Shown piece by piece: positions 9,915-20,003 of a DNA stretch of 64,000 nt. The stretch comes from Saposhnikovia divaricata. Its lineage: Eukaryota > Streptophyta > Magnoliopsida > Apiales > Apiaceae. The first letter of the stretch is position 1; every line of letters begins with the position of its first letter. Location of the stretch: positions 205,567,178 to 205,631,177 of the forward strand of contig CM071599.1 in the NCBI GenBank assembly GCA_036435485.1, in the 5' to 3' direction. The translations under genes were made by a program, and so were the position numbers. The notes below the pieces were generated by a model, which was not told the DNA's origin, did no database searches, and saw nothing but the letters and a program-made list of their open reading frames with translations.

Positions 9915-10096
9915 TTAAGCTTTTTGTTTTATAAGCTGCAAGTGCTTTACTAAATCATCCCTCCCGGTCTTTCCAAATGGATCCACTTGTGTACAGTGTT
10001 GTTCGACATAGTGTCATGATGACTAGACAATGGAACATCTGGAAGCAAAGAGTCTCCACAGTCAATAATGCTATTCTTCGAAACTCGAAGCTTGAA
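9915..10096 (-). pseudogene. Unrecognised C-terminal exon
   Basis: On the minus strand a stretch open to a TAA at 9915-9917 reads NSIIDCGDSLLPDVPLSSHH, then TVHKWIHLERPGRDDLVKHL and ends LIKQKA. Its composition looks protein-like, not random. The upstream edge has a pyrimidine run and CAAG that would serve as a splice acceptor (about 10097-10110). I do not recognise the family. It sits within the cluster of gene fragments at 6.7-10.6 kb and has no visible upstream exon, so it is most likely the last exon of a captured gene. Confidence 0.45.
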
Positions 10097-10103
10097 GAAA
10101 AAA

Positions 10104-10208
10104 AACTTAGCAATTCAGAAACACATGTCATATAAGTTCCATTGCTATTTTCAACTCAATTAACTTAGCAATTCAGATACATGTCATATCAGTTCCATTG
10201 ATATTTGT
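10104..10208. repeat. Tandem duplication of about 50 bp
   Basis: AACTTAGCAATTCAGA, then ACATGTCATAT and AGTTCCATTG, occur at about 10104-10143 and again at about 10162-10200. They lie just upstream (minus strand) of the unrecognised exon, within its presumed intron. Confidence 0.7.
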
Positions 10209-10430
10209 AATAGTATTTGCAACTTTAATTTCTAAATAACTAATTTATTTATTAGATAAATGAGGACAACACCTCGTAAATTTATAAAGATCTAAAAAGA
10301 ATATACAAGTGTGAGAGAACTCCTCTCAAATAAAAAATCTTTTGGAACAACCTCCAAAAAGACAAAACAAAACACATTCCAAAAAATAGCCGTGACAATC
10401 CCCACTTCTTCATCACCATTAAAGGGAATA

Positions 10431-10552
10431 AGGCATTTTCTTCCCTTTGTACACCCGTCTGGGAGTAGTTCCAGCTCGAATTGAACCAAGAGCTCTATGA
10501 CTCTTGGATTCGTCAGTCATCAGCCCTTTTTTGAAGTTCCATCTCTTGATAC
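10431..10552 (-). pseudogene. Plastid ribosomal protein L3 exon fragment, part 1
   Basis: Minus-strand translation gives IKRWNFKKGLMTDESKSHRA, then LGSIRAGTTP and RVYKGKKMP. This is the conserved core of bacterial-type L3 as encoded in the nucleus for the plastid large subunit (family GGIKRHHFKRG, SKSHRALGSIGAGTTPGRVYKGKKMP). Substitutions at normally invariant sites (H to W, G to R twice) and loss of frame after KKMP show decay. The exon is cut at 10548 by the insertion of the Athila element, and its first codons lie at 22343-22350. Confidence 0.85.
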
Positions 10553-12893
10553 TGTTCGCTATTTTCTCTACGCAAGTATACGCAGTCAAAAAGCAATATA
10601 GGGAAATAAGGATCGTTCCCACGAAGACTCGGTTATTTAAGTAAATATGTCTATTCAACAATGTTCGGTTAATTATAGAAACATGAACTAATGAAAATGG
10701 TTGGTTTGTTTGAAATAAACAATTAACTAATGAAATAACGACTAACGTGTTTCAAATAATATGATAAAAGCATGGGATTCTAATTTCATTATTTATTTTA
10801 TTTAGAATTGATGCCTTAATTTCAAAGTAATTTTGATAATTTACGAAAGCTAGTCGGGAACACGAAACTAATATAAGCGCCTTTCAGCCTCAACTTATAT
10901 CAAACCACACAAACATCCACTTAAAAAAGATAGAAGTTGCGTGGACACCTTTTATGCTTAGACCCTATATGTCTATAAGATTTGAAAACACAATTGGTTT
11001 ACGAATAAATTCCTTTATTATGACTGCATAGGGTGATGTGATCCAAAATCCTACCACTTATCGTAAATGTACATGACAATTACGAACCTATGCTAACATG
11101 GCAAATTCTAAATTCCTAAATCCACTTTCGCATTCATTAGGAATTAATAATTTAGACGTTAGCTACGCATCTAATAAATTAAATACAACCATATTAGGCA
11201 ATCAAAATTTTTATCAAATTACAAATTATTAAGGCATCTAATTTCTAAATTATTTAAATAAATCCATTAGAATCCCACGACGGCGATTAGTTCATAATCG
11301 AACGAATCGATATCATGAAATTAAATAAAAACAAAGCAGAAAATTTCATTAATTAATTATAAAATTAAAAGAGTTTAAAATTAAAATTTAAATAAAAGTA
11401 GACTAAAATAATTTTTAAAATAAGAAGTAATTTTTTTGTTTTTGAAATAAACACTAGAGAACCGAAAAAATACAAAACAGGTTTTGTAATAATAAAAAAA
11501 CAAAATAAAAAAAATGAATGATTACATGACAAAAAAAACAAAACAGGTTATAAACAAAAGTAAAGACACTGATTGAAAAAGTAGAAGACAAAAGGTACTA
11601 AAAAAAACTGACCTGCAGTGCACTACTTGTTCGCTATCTAATTAATTTTTTTTTTATTCAACTGGCCGCGCGTGGCACACACGCGCTCAATCTCTCATCC
11701 GCGCGTGTGCTGCACGCGCCTGAAGTTAACAGAAAATTTCTCCCGCGTGGTCTTCAGCCTTGCTTCCTGCGACTGGCTTTTGGTTGGCAGCGGTTGCATG
11801 AGTTGTTTTACTCGTTTTAAAAAAAAAACAAGTGAATTGCTTTAAGAAAAATAATTCGAACTGTTTAACTTTTTAATAATATAAATTTATACTAATATTG
11901 CAAAAATTTAAAATGTATAAAATACAATAAAATTACAGAAATTTAAATTGTATAAAATATAATAAAATTTAAGAAATTTAAAATATATAAAATAACTGTT
12001 TGTAAAAGAACTGCTGAAATTAAAATACAGGAGGTTTTGCTTCAGAGAGAGAATGATTGATTTTCTTCCCTGGTGGTTTTTTCAACCTATGCCAATTCAC
12101 TCATATATATAGAACAACTTAGCACACCTAATACAATTTTTCAAAGTCAGCTGTGTAAAAGTCTAGCTTGCCTAATTTCTAACCACTCTCCTGAAAATTT
12201 CACACGCTTCCAGCAACTTGCCCTTTTTTTTCTCCACGCGGTCGTTGAATTGTAATATTCAGCTCCGTAGAATTGCTTTTTAACCCGCACAGCTTATAAT
12301 CTTTAATTAATAAATAATTATTTTAATCCAGAAATTATAAAAATAAATATCTAATATTATTAGATATTTATAAATATAATTTTCTAAATTAATAAAATTA
12401 TTTAATAATATAAATAATTCTTTATTGTCTAAGCTGCGGTCTGGTCGTCTGGAACCGGACTCCTTTTACTTAACAGAAAATATATCAATTCCAACCGGGG
12501 TTCCAGCTTTAAGAAAATATCACTTTCCATATTCTTGTGATAATTCTTATTTCTTCATTACTCGTCCAGATGCAAGTTACGATCTCTTGAGGCTCTAAGA
12601 CCGGACTCCTTTTGCTTAGAAAAAAATATAACAATTCCAACCGGGATTCCTGCTTTAAGAATATATCACTCAGAAATCTTTATGATAATTCTTTTTCCTC
12701 GTAGCCAATCCATCTGAGCCATAATTCCACCGTCTTTTAACCTTTTATTGCCAGGATACCTGAAGCTGTGAGTTCTGCACCACAAAGACTTGAAACAACA
12801 TAAAACTAATTAAAAGACACAACATACTTAAGGCTAAACCACCAATTTAGGTCCATTTAGCGCATAATAAGTGGATATAAAATCCACTTATCA
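10553..12893 (-). repeat. Athila 3' LTR
   Basis: The downstream LTR in the minus-strand sense. It matches 20004-22342 almost base for base. The minus-strand start is an inverted repeat around TGGATTTTATATCCA. A GC-rich, CpG-dense block of inverted GCGCGTG/CACGCGC motifs lies at 11665-11720, in contrast to the AT-rich rest. Confidence 0.95.
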
Positions 12894-12906
12894 CACCCCC
12901 AAACTT
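12894..12906 (-). other. Athila polypurine tract
   Basis: On the minus strand, AAGTTTGGGGGTG immediately precedes the 3' LTR. It is the purine-rich primer site for plus-strand DNA synthesis. Confidence 0.8.
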
Positions 12907-14440
12907 AAACTGATGCTTGTCCTCAAGCATAAACAATATAATAATATACAACTAACTAGTACCACTTTCGTAGGTGATCACGATTGCATTTGGCATATGC
13001 AATAAGCCCTTTAAACCTCTAGGTAGCCCCAGTGGACGAGTTAGGTCTCGTGAGGGCCTATAGCGAATGTACCCACAAAATCAATTTATCAAATGCAACT
13101 AACAATGCATGAATGCAACTAATATGAAAAATGCAACGATCCCCTTCAAACTCACCAAAATCAACTAAAAAGCAAATATCTCCAAAGAATGCAACAATTC
13201 CAAGCAGAGCTCGACTAAATCCCCGTATACTAACAAATACATGAACAGAAACGTGCGTGTGTGCAATGCTCATCAGAAATACTCCCAAAACTAGGTCAAA
13301 AAACATACATGCTTTCCGTCAAGACAATCACAGGTTTATAACTAGAATAAACTGTAGACACTTCATAACCTAGGAACACCTCCACCCTTATCCAAGGTAG
13401 ACATAAACTCATGCTTTATTACTATACTACGACACTACATATACAATACGCATGCTTATTTAACCGTGCAATGAATGAGACCCCAAAAGGCTTATACAAT
13501 AATACCCATGTAGCGAGTGTTAGGTCAGCAATCCCAAACCACAAGGGCTTTAGGTTACTAGGAATAAGTCCCCTCAGACTTAATTACTCGAGTATTTAAA
13601 GAGCTCACTCTGGTTAATTTTGCATATAATTAATTGGACTTCTGACTTTTTTTTTTTTTTTTTTCTTCCTTTTTCTTCTTTTTTTTTCTTTTATCTGGAA
13701 TGAGCCTTTCTCATTTCCAACCCTAGACTACTCATATAAATATGAGCCGGCTACTAGCCATTTCACGCCTAGCCTTTATTGACAATTATTACCACTTAGC
13801 ATGAAATCCTTGTTTTCCCCCAAACTTAGATTTTAGTGTTCCTACGCTATCCAGGGAATAACGAAAATTCTAAGAATAAACAAGTGATTAAATCTCAAAA
13901 CATCCAACAGGCATGACCCTAACCTAGCCCAAAAAGCACCCAATGAGACTGTGTAAAAGTTGTGTTTCTGAAACATGCAAGTCAATTTCATAGGAACTAT
14001 AAATCAGCCCTCTACTCATCATCATCACACCCAAATCAACATCCACCTATCAATCAGAATCAGCTCGTCCTAAGGGATCATGAAGAATGCATGCCATGAA
14101 AATGCAACTAATATGACTCACATGGTAAAACAAACAAACAATAACAGAATGTCCTAAATGAAACAACATAGATAATACGAACAAATATGCATGAATTACT
14201 ACTAAATTGCAAAACATGATATCCTACATGAACACAATGACTCACAAAAACTACTATCACTTTTACATACTACTTATCCCCCAAACCACCCCCAAACTTA
14301 TAATATTCAATGTCCGCATTGAATGGAAGTAAATACAAGGGATAGTAGAGAACATACCTGAAAACACCGAAACACATGGGTTGCCTCCCACGAAGCGCCT
14401 TTCTTTAACGTCTTTAGCTAGACTTGACCACCTTCGCACT
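12907..14440 (-). other. Athila 3' non-coding region
   Basis: About 1.5 kb between the integrase stop and the polypurine tract without a convincing ORF; the env-like gene of some Athila elements is not there. On the minus strand, near 14375-14425, is the motif GACGTTAAAGAAAGGCGC followed by GGGAGGCAACCC, a sequence common just after pol in plant Ty3 elements. A long pyrimidine tract is at about 13648-13693. Confidence 0.7.
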
Positions 14441-16060
14441 TCAATTGGTAGTGCTAAGAACCGCGGTTTCCGCCTCGCGATTCACCTGTTCACCAAAATA
14501 TGGCTTCAATCTCTGTCCATTTACTTTGAAAGCTGCTTCCGGTGTTTTATCAAAAATTTCCACTGCACCATGTGGAAACACCGTTTTAACCGTGAATGGT
14601 CCTGACCACCTTGACTTAAGTTTCCCTGGAAAAAGTCTGAGACGAGAGTTGAAAAGCAACACTAGCTGTCCTGGTACAAAAGACTTTTGCACCAAACGTC
14701 TGTCATGCCATCTCTTGACCTTCTCCTTGTATAATTTGTGATTTTCATAAGCCTGTAGCCGAAACTCATCCAGTTCATTAATCTGAAGCATTCTTTTCTC
14801 ACCCGCTGCTGTTAAGTCAAAGTTCAACTTCTTCAGCGCCCAATAAGCTTTGTGTTCTAGTTCGGCAGGCAGATGACAAGCCTTGCCATATACTAGCTGA
14901 AAAGGTGACGTGCCCAAAGGTGTTTTGTAAGCTGTTCTATATGCCCAAACAGCTTCATCAAGTTTTAGTGACCAGTCCTTCCTTGAAGGATTCACGACCT
15001 TCTCTAGGATCCGTTTTATCTCTCTGTTGGAAACCTCTGCTTGGCCATTCGTTTGAGGGTGATAGGCCGTAGCAATTCGATGATTTATGTTGTACCTTGC
15101 CATCAATGCTGTGAACTTGCGGTTGCAGAAGTGTGATCCTTCGTCACTGATAATTACCCTTGGAGTTCCGAAATGTGTGAAAACTTGCTTATTTAGAAAA
15201 TTCAGCACCACTTTAGCGTCATTGGTCGGTAAAGCCTTCACCTCGACCCATTTAGAAACATAGTCCACCGCTAGCAAGATGTACTGATTGCTGCATGAAG
15301 AAACAAAAGGACCCATGAAATCGATCCCCCACACATCGAAAATCTCCACTTCCAACAGCATATTCAGAGGCATCTCATTCCTCCTAGAGATATTACCAAT
15401 TCTTTGACATCTATCGCATCTCAACACAAACTGATGCGCATCTTTAAACAGTGTTGGCCAATAAAACCCAGCCTGAAGTACTCGAGTGGCTGTCTTCTCT
15501 CCAGCATAATGACCTCCGTAAGTGGTAGAATGGTAGTCATGCAAAATACCTTCAACCTCACTAAACGGAATGCACCTCCGAATCACCTGATCAGCTCCCT
15601 GTCTGAATAAGAAGGGTTCATCCCATCGGTACCATTTTACATCATGAAGAAACTTCTTTCTTTGAGCATAAGAAAATTCCGAGGGGATGATATTGCTTAC
15701 AAGATAGTTCACAATGTCTGCAAACCATGGTTCTTCATTTTGCACCCCAAAAAGTTGCTCGTCAGGAAAAAATTCGTTGATGAGAGTTTTATCCGCTGAG
15801 TTACTGTGTTCCTCTAACCGAGACAAGTGATCAGCCACCTGGTTCTCAGTACCCTTTCTATCCTTGATTTCCAAGTCGAATTCTTGAAGCAACAGAATCC
15901 AACGAATCAACCGTGGCTTAGCATCTTTCTTTGACATTAGGTATCGAATGGCTGCATGATCTGTAAACACCACTACCTTAGTTCCGAGCAAATACGATCT
16001 GAATTTCTCGAAGCTATATACAATAGCTAAGAGTTCCTTTTCTGTAGTAGTGTAATTCAG
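14441..16060 (-). CDS. Athila pol, RNase H C-terminus and integrase
   Basis: In frame with the upstream polyprotein but separated from it by one TAG at 16061-16063. It begins with the rest of the RNase H (VFTDHAAIRYLM, then NQVADHLSRLEE). The integrase follows: an HHCC zinc finger (HDYHSTTYGGH, CDRCQR), then the DDE core with WGIDFMGPF, IISDEGSHF and NREIKRILE, and a C-terminal basic domain ending near 14441. All three catalytic acidic residues are present. The enzyme would insert the DNA copy into the genome if the upstream stop were read through or absent. Confidence 0.9.
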   Translation of the reverse strand: MNYTTTEKELLAIVYSFEKFRSYLLGTKVVVFTDHAAIRYLMSKKDAKPRLIRWILLLQEFDLEIKDRKGTENQVADHLSRLEEHSNSADKTLINEFFPDEQLFGVQNEEPWFADIVNYLVSNIIPSEFSYAQRKKFLHDVKWYRWDEPFLFRQGADQVIRRCIPFSEVEGILHDYHSTTYGGHYAGEKTATRVLQAGFYWPTLFKDAHQFVLRCDRCQRIGNISRRNEMPLNMLLEVEIFDVWGIDFMGPFVSSCSNQYILLAVDYVSKWVEVKALPTNDAKVVLNFLNKQVFTHFGTPRVIISDEGSHFCNRKFTALMARYNINHRIATAYHPQTNGQAEVSNREIKRILEKVVNPSRKDWSLKLDEAVWAYRTAYKTPLGTSPFQLVYGKACHLPAELEHKAYWALKKLNFDLTAAGEKRMLQINELDEFRLQAYENHKLYKEKVKRWHDRRLVQKSFVPGQLVLLFNSRLRLFPGKLKSRWSGPFTVKTVFPHGAVEIFDKTPEAAFKVNGQRLKPYFGEQVNREAETAVLSTTN

Positions 16061-19000
16061 CTATGCATCATTGAGAGTTCTGCTAGCATAGTAAATCACG
16101 TGAAACACCTTATTCTTCCGTTGACCAAGAACAGCTCCTACTGCATAGTCACTTGCATCACACATTAATTCAAAAGGTTCACTCCAATCAGGTGCAGTGA
16201 TAATGGGCGCAGTTGTCAATTTCTTCTTTAAGAGCTTGAATGCCTCCAAACAATTTTCACCAAATTTAAAAGGAATATCCTTTTCTAACAGATTGCACAA
16301 AGGTTTAGATATTTTCGAAAAATCTTGGATGAATCGCCGATAAAAACCCGCATGACCAAGAAAACTGCGAATTCCTTTAACTGAAATTGGTGGAGGGAGA
16401 TTTCCAATCATCTCCAACTTAGCCTTATCCACTTCCAGCCCCTTACCAGATACCTTGTGCCCAAGAATGATGCCTTCCTTTACCATGAAGTGACATTTTT
16501 CCCAGTTGAGTACTAGATTAGTCTCAACACATCGTTTCAGCACCATGCCTAGATTTCTGAGGCATTCATCAAATGATTTCCCGAAGACTGAGAAATCATC
16601 CATGAACACTTCCACATTGATACCAATCATATCCGAAAAAATTGCCATCATACATCTCTGAAAAGTAGCAGGTGCACCACAGAGTCCGAAAGGAACGCGT
16701 CGGAACGCAAAAGTGCCAAAAGGACATGTGAAAGTGGTCTTCTCCTGATCTTCTGGAGTAATACCAATCTGATTATATCCTGAATAACCATCCAGCAAGC
16801 AATAGAATTCATGCCCAGCCAACCTGTCTAGCATTTGATCAATGAATGGAAGGGGAAAGTGATCCTTCCTTGTAGCTTTGTTCAGCTTTCTGTAGTCCAT
16901 GCAAATTCTCCACCCTGTAACTGTACGAGTCGGAATGAGCTCGTTCTTTTCATTGGCAACTACTGTCATGCCTCCTTTCTTAGGCACACATTGCACTGGA
17001 CTCACCCATGAACTGTCTGAAATGGGATAGATGATACCAGCATCTAGCCACTTGAGAATTTCTTTCTTTACCACTTCTTTCATGATAGGATTTAACCGCC
17101 TTTGGTGTTCTACTGTTGGTTTACTCCCTTCTTCCAATGGAATTTTATGTTGACAATATGCGGGACTGATTCCTTTTAGATCCGCAACAGACCAACCAAT
17201 GGCTGATTTGAATTCTCGAAGAACTCTCAAGAGCTTGTCTTCCTCAGAGTCTGAAAGGTTAGCGATAATAATCACAGGTAAAGTGGATTTTTCACCAAGG
17301 GAAGCATACCGTAAGTGATCCGGTAGTGGCTTGAGCTCTAGAGTTGGTGCTTCTTCGATAGACGGCTTTAATTGCTGATGTGGTCCTTTCAATTCTGGCA
17401 GTCCCAACGATTCAACTGGTCTTTCAAATTTTCTTTGCCACGGCAAAGCATCCAGATATTGCAATTGTTCATCAATGTCATCTTCATCTAATGAATACTC
17501 CCCACTGAGGGCCTTTTCCAAAGTATCATTCATGAGCGTGTGCCCTAACTTTTCTTGCACCGTAGACTCAATCAAGTCTATCTTCAGACACTGCTCTTCT
17601 TCTGTTGGGAATTTCATAGCTGTGAAAACATTGAAGGTGACAATTTGATCGTGCACCTTCATCGTCAGTTCCCCCTTTTGGACATCAATCAACGTTTGTC
17701 CTGTTGCTAAAAATGGCCTACCAAGAATGATAGGAATCTTCTTGTCCTCTTCGAAATCAAGAATGACAAAATCAGCAGGAAAGATGAGTTTGTCTACTTT
17801 CACCAACACATCTTCAACAACTCCCCTAGGATAGGTGATAGATCGATCAGCCAACTGAAGGGACATACTTGTCGGCTTTGGTTCAGGAAGACCAAGCTGC
17901 AAGAAAACCGAGTATGGCATAAGATTGATACTTGCTCCCAGATCACATAAACATTTGTCGAAAGATAATCTCCCAATGGTGCATGGTATTGTAAAACTCC
18001 CTGGATCTTTCAGCTTAGGCGGCAACTTTTGCTGCAATACCGCACTACATTCTTCCGTTAAAGCAACGGTCTCTAAGTCTTCAAGGTTTAATTTCCTCGA
18101 GAGAATGCCTTTCATGAATTTGGCATAGCTTGGCATTTGTTCGAGAGCTTCAGCAAATGGAATGTTGATATGTAATTTTTTAAAGACTTCAAGAAATTTG
18201 CCAAACTGCTTGTCTAATTTCTGTTTTTGCACTCGTTGAGGAAATGGTGGAGGTGGGTAGACTTGCTCTTTTACTTCTTTTTGCTCGAGGACAGCTTGTT
18301 TAGGAGTTGGCATATTTTCTTTACTCTCCTCCTTTGATTCTGATATATTGCCCATGTCCTTTGTGTCTCCCAAATCTGCTTTTTCTGTTCCTTTGTCTGG
18401 CAGAATTTTTTCTGTATCTTTTAGCTCAGCATCCTCCGTGATTCTCCCTGATCTGAGGGTAATTGCTTTGATGTGCTCGTGATTATCCTTTCTCCCAGGA
18501 TTAAGTTCAGTGTCACTGGGGAGTGTTCCTTGTGGTCGGTTCATCATGAAACTAGCGAGTTGACTCAATTGAGTTTCCAGATTTTTAATGGAAGCCGCTT
18601 GGCTTTTTTGGCCCAACCTCAACTCCTCCAATTCAGTCTTTTCATTCGACGATTGTCCAGAATTTCCATAAGATTGTTGTTGTTGAAATCCTGGAGGCTG
18701 AAATTGTCTAGGAGCATATGGTTGTTGAAAATGTTGCCCCTGTTGCTGCTGGAATCCAGATGGATTATACTGCTTAGCTCCAAATGGCTGATGATTAGAT
18801 TGTTGGTAGGGCTGATGTGATTGTTGTGCTCCTCCTTGATTATTGCTCCAACTGAAATTTGGATGATTTCGGTTGTTCGGATGGTAGGAATTTGGAGCTG
18901 GCTGTTGCTGTCTTTGGAAATTGCTTACGAATTGAACTGACTCGTTTGAGATGGCACATTGGTTTGATTCATGTGCGCCCGCACACAACTCACAAACACT

Positions 19001-19888
19001 AGCAACTTGACGAAATCCTTGCGCTGTCAAAGAGTCTACCTTCAAGTTCAAAGCCTCTAGCTGAGCTGCTAAGGAAGTGGCTTTGTCAACATTAAAAATA
19101 CCTGCTACCTTCTGTTGTGGCATTCTCTGAGTTGGGTTTTGATATTCATTAGCTGCCATCATCTCGATCAGATCGTAGGCCTCCTCGTAACTTTTAGCCC
19201 ATAATGCTCCCCCTGAAGCTGCATCTACCATTGGCCTTGATTGCATTCCTAGCCCATTATAGAAACAATTTATGATCATCCAATTTGGCATGCCATGATG
19301 TGGGCATTGCCGAAGCATCTCCTTGTATCTTTCCCACGCTTCACATAAGGATTCACCAGACTGTTGAGAAAATTGCGTGATAGCATTCCTTATAGCTGCA
19401 GTCTTTGCCATGGGGAAGAATTTGCTAAGAAACTTTTGAGCTAGATCAGCCCAAGTGGTGATAGATCCCGGTGGCAGAGAGTGTAACCAACCCTTAGCCT
19501 TGTCTCTTAAGGAAAACGGGAAGAGTCTCAACTTCACAGCATCATCTGACACATTGTTGAATCTGAATGTGTCGCATATTTCTATGAAGTTCCTGATGTG
19601 TAAGTTAGGATCTTCCGTTGCAGTTCCTCCGTACTGTACTTGATTCTGCACCATCTGAATAGTGCTGGATTTAATTTCGAATGTAGGAGCTGCAATTGCT
19701 GGACGAATGATACTTGACTGAATATCATCGATCTTTGGTTGCGAGTAGTCCATTAAAGCCCTTGCTGCTGTAGGTGCAACTACTTCGCCTTCTCCGTTCA
19801 TCTTGTGAGTCTTTGCTAGTTCAAGTACTTGTTTGGCTTTTAATGCTTTAGAACGTGTTAGCATAAAAATCCAAGTATCTGGACACAA
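16061..19888 (-). CDS. Athila gag-protease-RT-RNase H polyprotein, ends at a premature TAG
   Basis: 1275 codons. The N-terminal gag has the retrotransposon gag fold (NFIEICDTFRFNNVSDDAV, KGWLHSLPPGSITTW) and a Gln-rich region with many QQQ runs at about residues 320-415. The aspartic protease motif CDLGASINLMPYS is near residue 649. The reverse transcriptase has WRICMDYRKLNKAT, YSGYNQI and the catalytic FMDDFSVFG near residue 1097. RNase H begins at ELMCDASDYAVGAVLGQ and is cut after RTLNDA by TAG. The expected next codon is CAG, so one C-to-T change explains it. Apart from this stop I see no frameshift in the whole polyprotein. Confidence 0.92.
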   Translation of the reverse strand: MCPDTWIFMLTRSKALKAKQVLELAKTHKMNGEGEVVAPTAARALMDYSQPKIDDIQSSIIRPAIAAPTFEIKSSTIQMVQNQVQYGGTATEDPNLHIRNFIEICDTFRFNNVSDDAVKLRLFPFSLRDKAKGWLHSLPPGSITTWADLAQKFLSKFFPMAKTAAIRNAITQFSQQSGESLCEAWERYKEMLRQCPHHGMPNWMIINCFYNGLGMQSRPMVDAASGGALWAKSYEEAYDLIEMMAANEYQNPTQRMPQQKVAGIFNVDKATSLAAQLEALNLKVDSLTAQGFRQVASVCELCAGAHESNQCAISNESVQFVSNFQRQQQPAPNSYHPNNRNHPNFSWSNNQGGAQQSHQPYQQSNHQPFGAKQYNPSGFQQQQGQHFQQPYAPRQFQPPGFQQQQSYGNSGQSSNEKTELEELRLGQKSQAASIKNLETQLSQLASFMMNRPQGTLPSDTELNPGRKDNHEHIKAITLRSGRITEDAELKDTEKILPDKGTEKADLGDTKDMGNISESKEESKENMPTPKQAVLEQKEVKEQVYPPPPFPQRVQKQKLDKQFGKFLEVFKKLHINIPFAEALEQMPSYAKFMKGILSRKLNLEDLETVALTEECSAVLQQKLPPKLKDPGSFTIPCTIGRLSFDKCLCDLGASINLMPYSVFLQLGLPEPKPTSMSLQLADRSITYPRGVVEDVLVKVDKLIFPADFVILDFEEDKKIPIILGRPFLATGQTLIDVQKGELTMKVHDQIVTFNVFTAMKFPTEEEQCLKIDLIESTVQEKLGHTLMNDTLEKALSGEYSLDEDDIDEQLQYLDALPWQRKFERPVESLGLPELKGPHQQLKPSIEEAPTLELKPLPDHLRYASLGEKSTLPVIIIANLSDSEEDKLLRVLREFKSAIGWSVADLKGISPAYCQHKIPLEEGSKPTVEHQRRLNPIMKEVVKKEILKWLDAGIIYPISDSSWVSPVQCVPKKGGMTVVANEKNELIPTRTVTGWRICMDYRKLNKATRKDHFPLPFIDQMLDRLAGHEFYCLLDGYSGYNQIGITPEDQEKTTFTCPFGTFAFRRVPFGLCGAPATFQRCMMAIFSDMIGINVEVFMDDFSVFGKSFDECLRNLGMVLKRCVETNLVLNWEKCHFMVKEGIILGHKVSGKGLEVDKAKLEMIGNLPPPISVKGIRSFLGHAGFYRRFIQDFSKISKPLCNLLEKDIPFKFGENCLEAFKLLKKKLTTAPIITAPDWSEPFELMCDASDYAVGAVLGQRKNKVFHVIYYASRTLNDA

Positions 19889-19981
19889 ATAATCACTTCA
19901 CAAAAATATAAGATAAAATGTTCAAGTCAAACAAATTAACTTCTCTTGTAGTAAAACACATAAACAAAAATAATACCGAGT

Positions 19982-19998
19982 CCCCGGCAGCGGCGCCA
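19982..19998 (-). other. Athila primer-binding site (tRNA-Asp)
   Basis: On the minus strand, TGGCGCCGCTGCCGGGG lies 5 bases inside the 5' LTR and is complementary to the 3' end of plant tRNA-Asp with one mismatch. It primes minus-strand synthesis. Confidence 0.88.
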
Positions 19999-20003
19999 AA
20001 AAC

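Noticed and set aside
13058..13306. Possible env-like ORF of the Athila
   Set aside because: Only 82 codons, no transmembrane and surface arrangement and not in a position-conserved frame.
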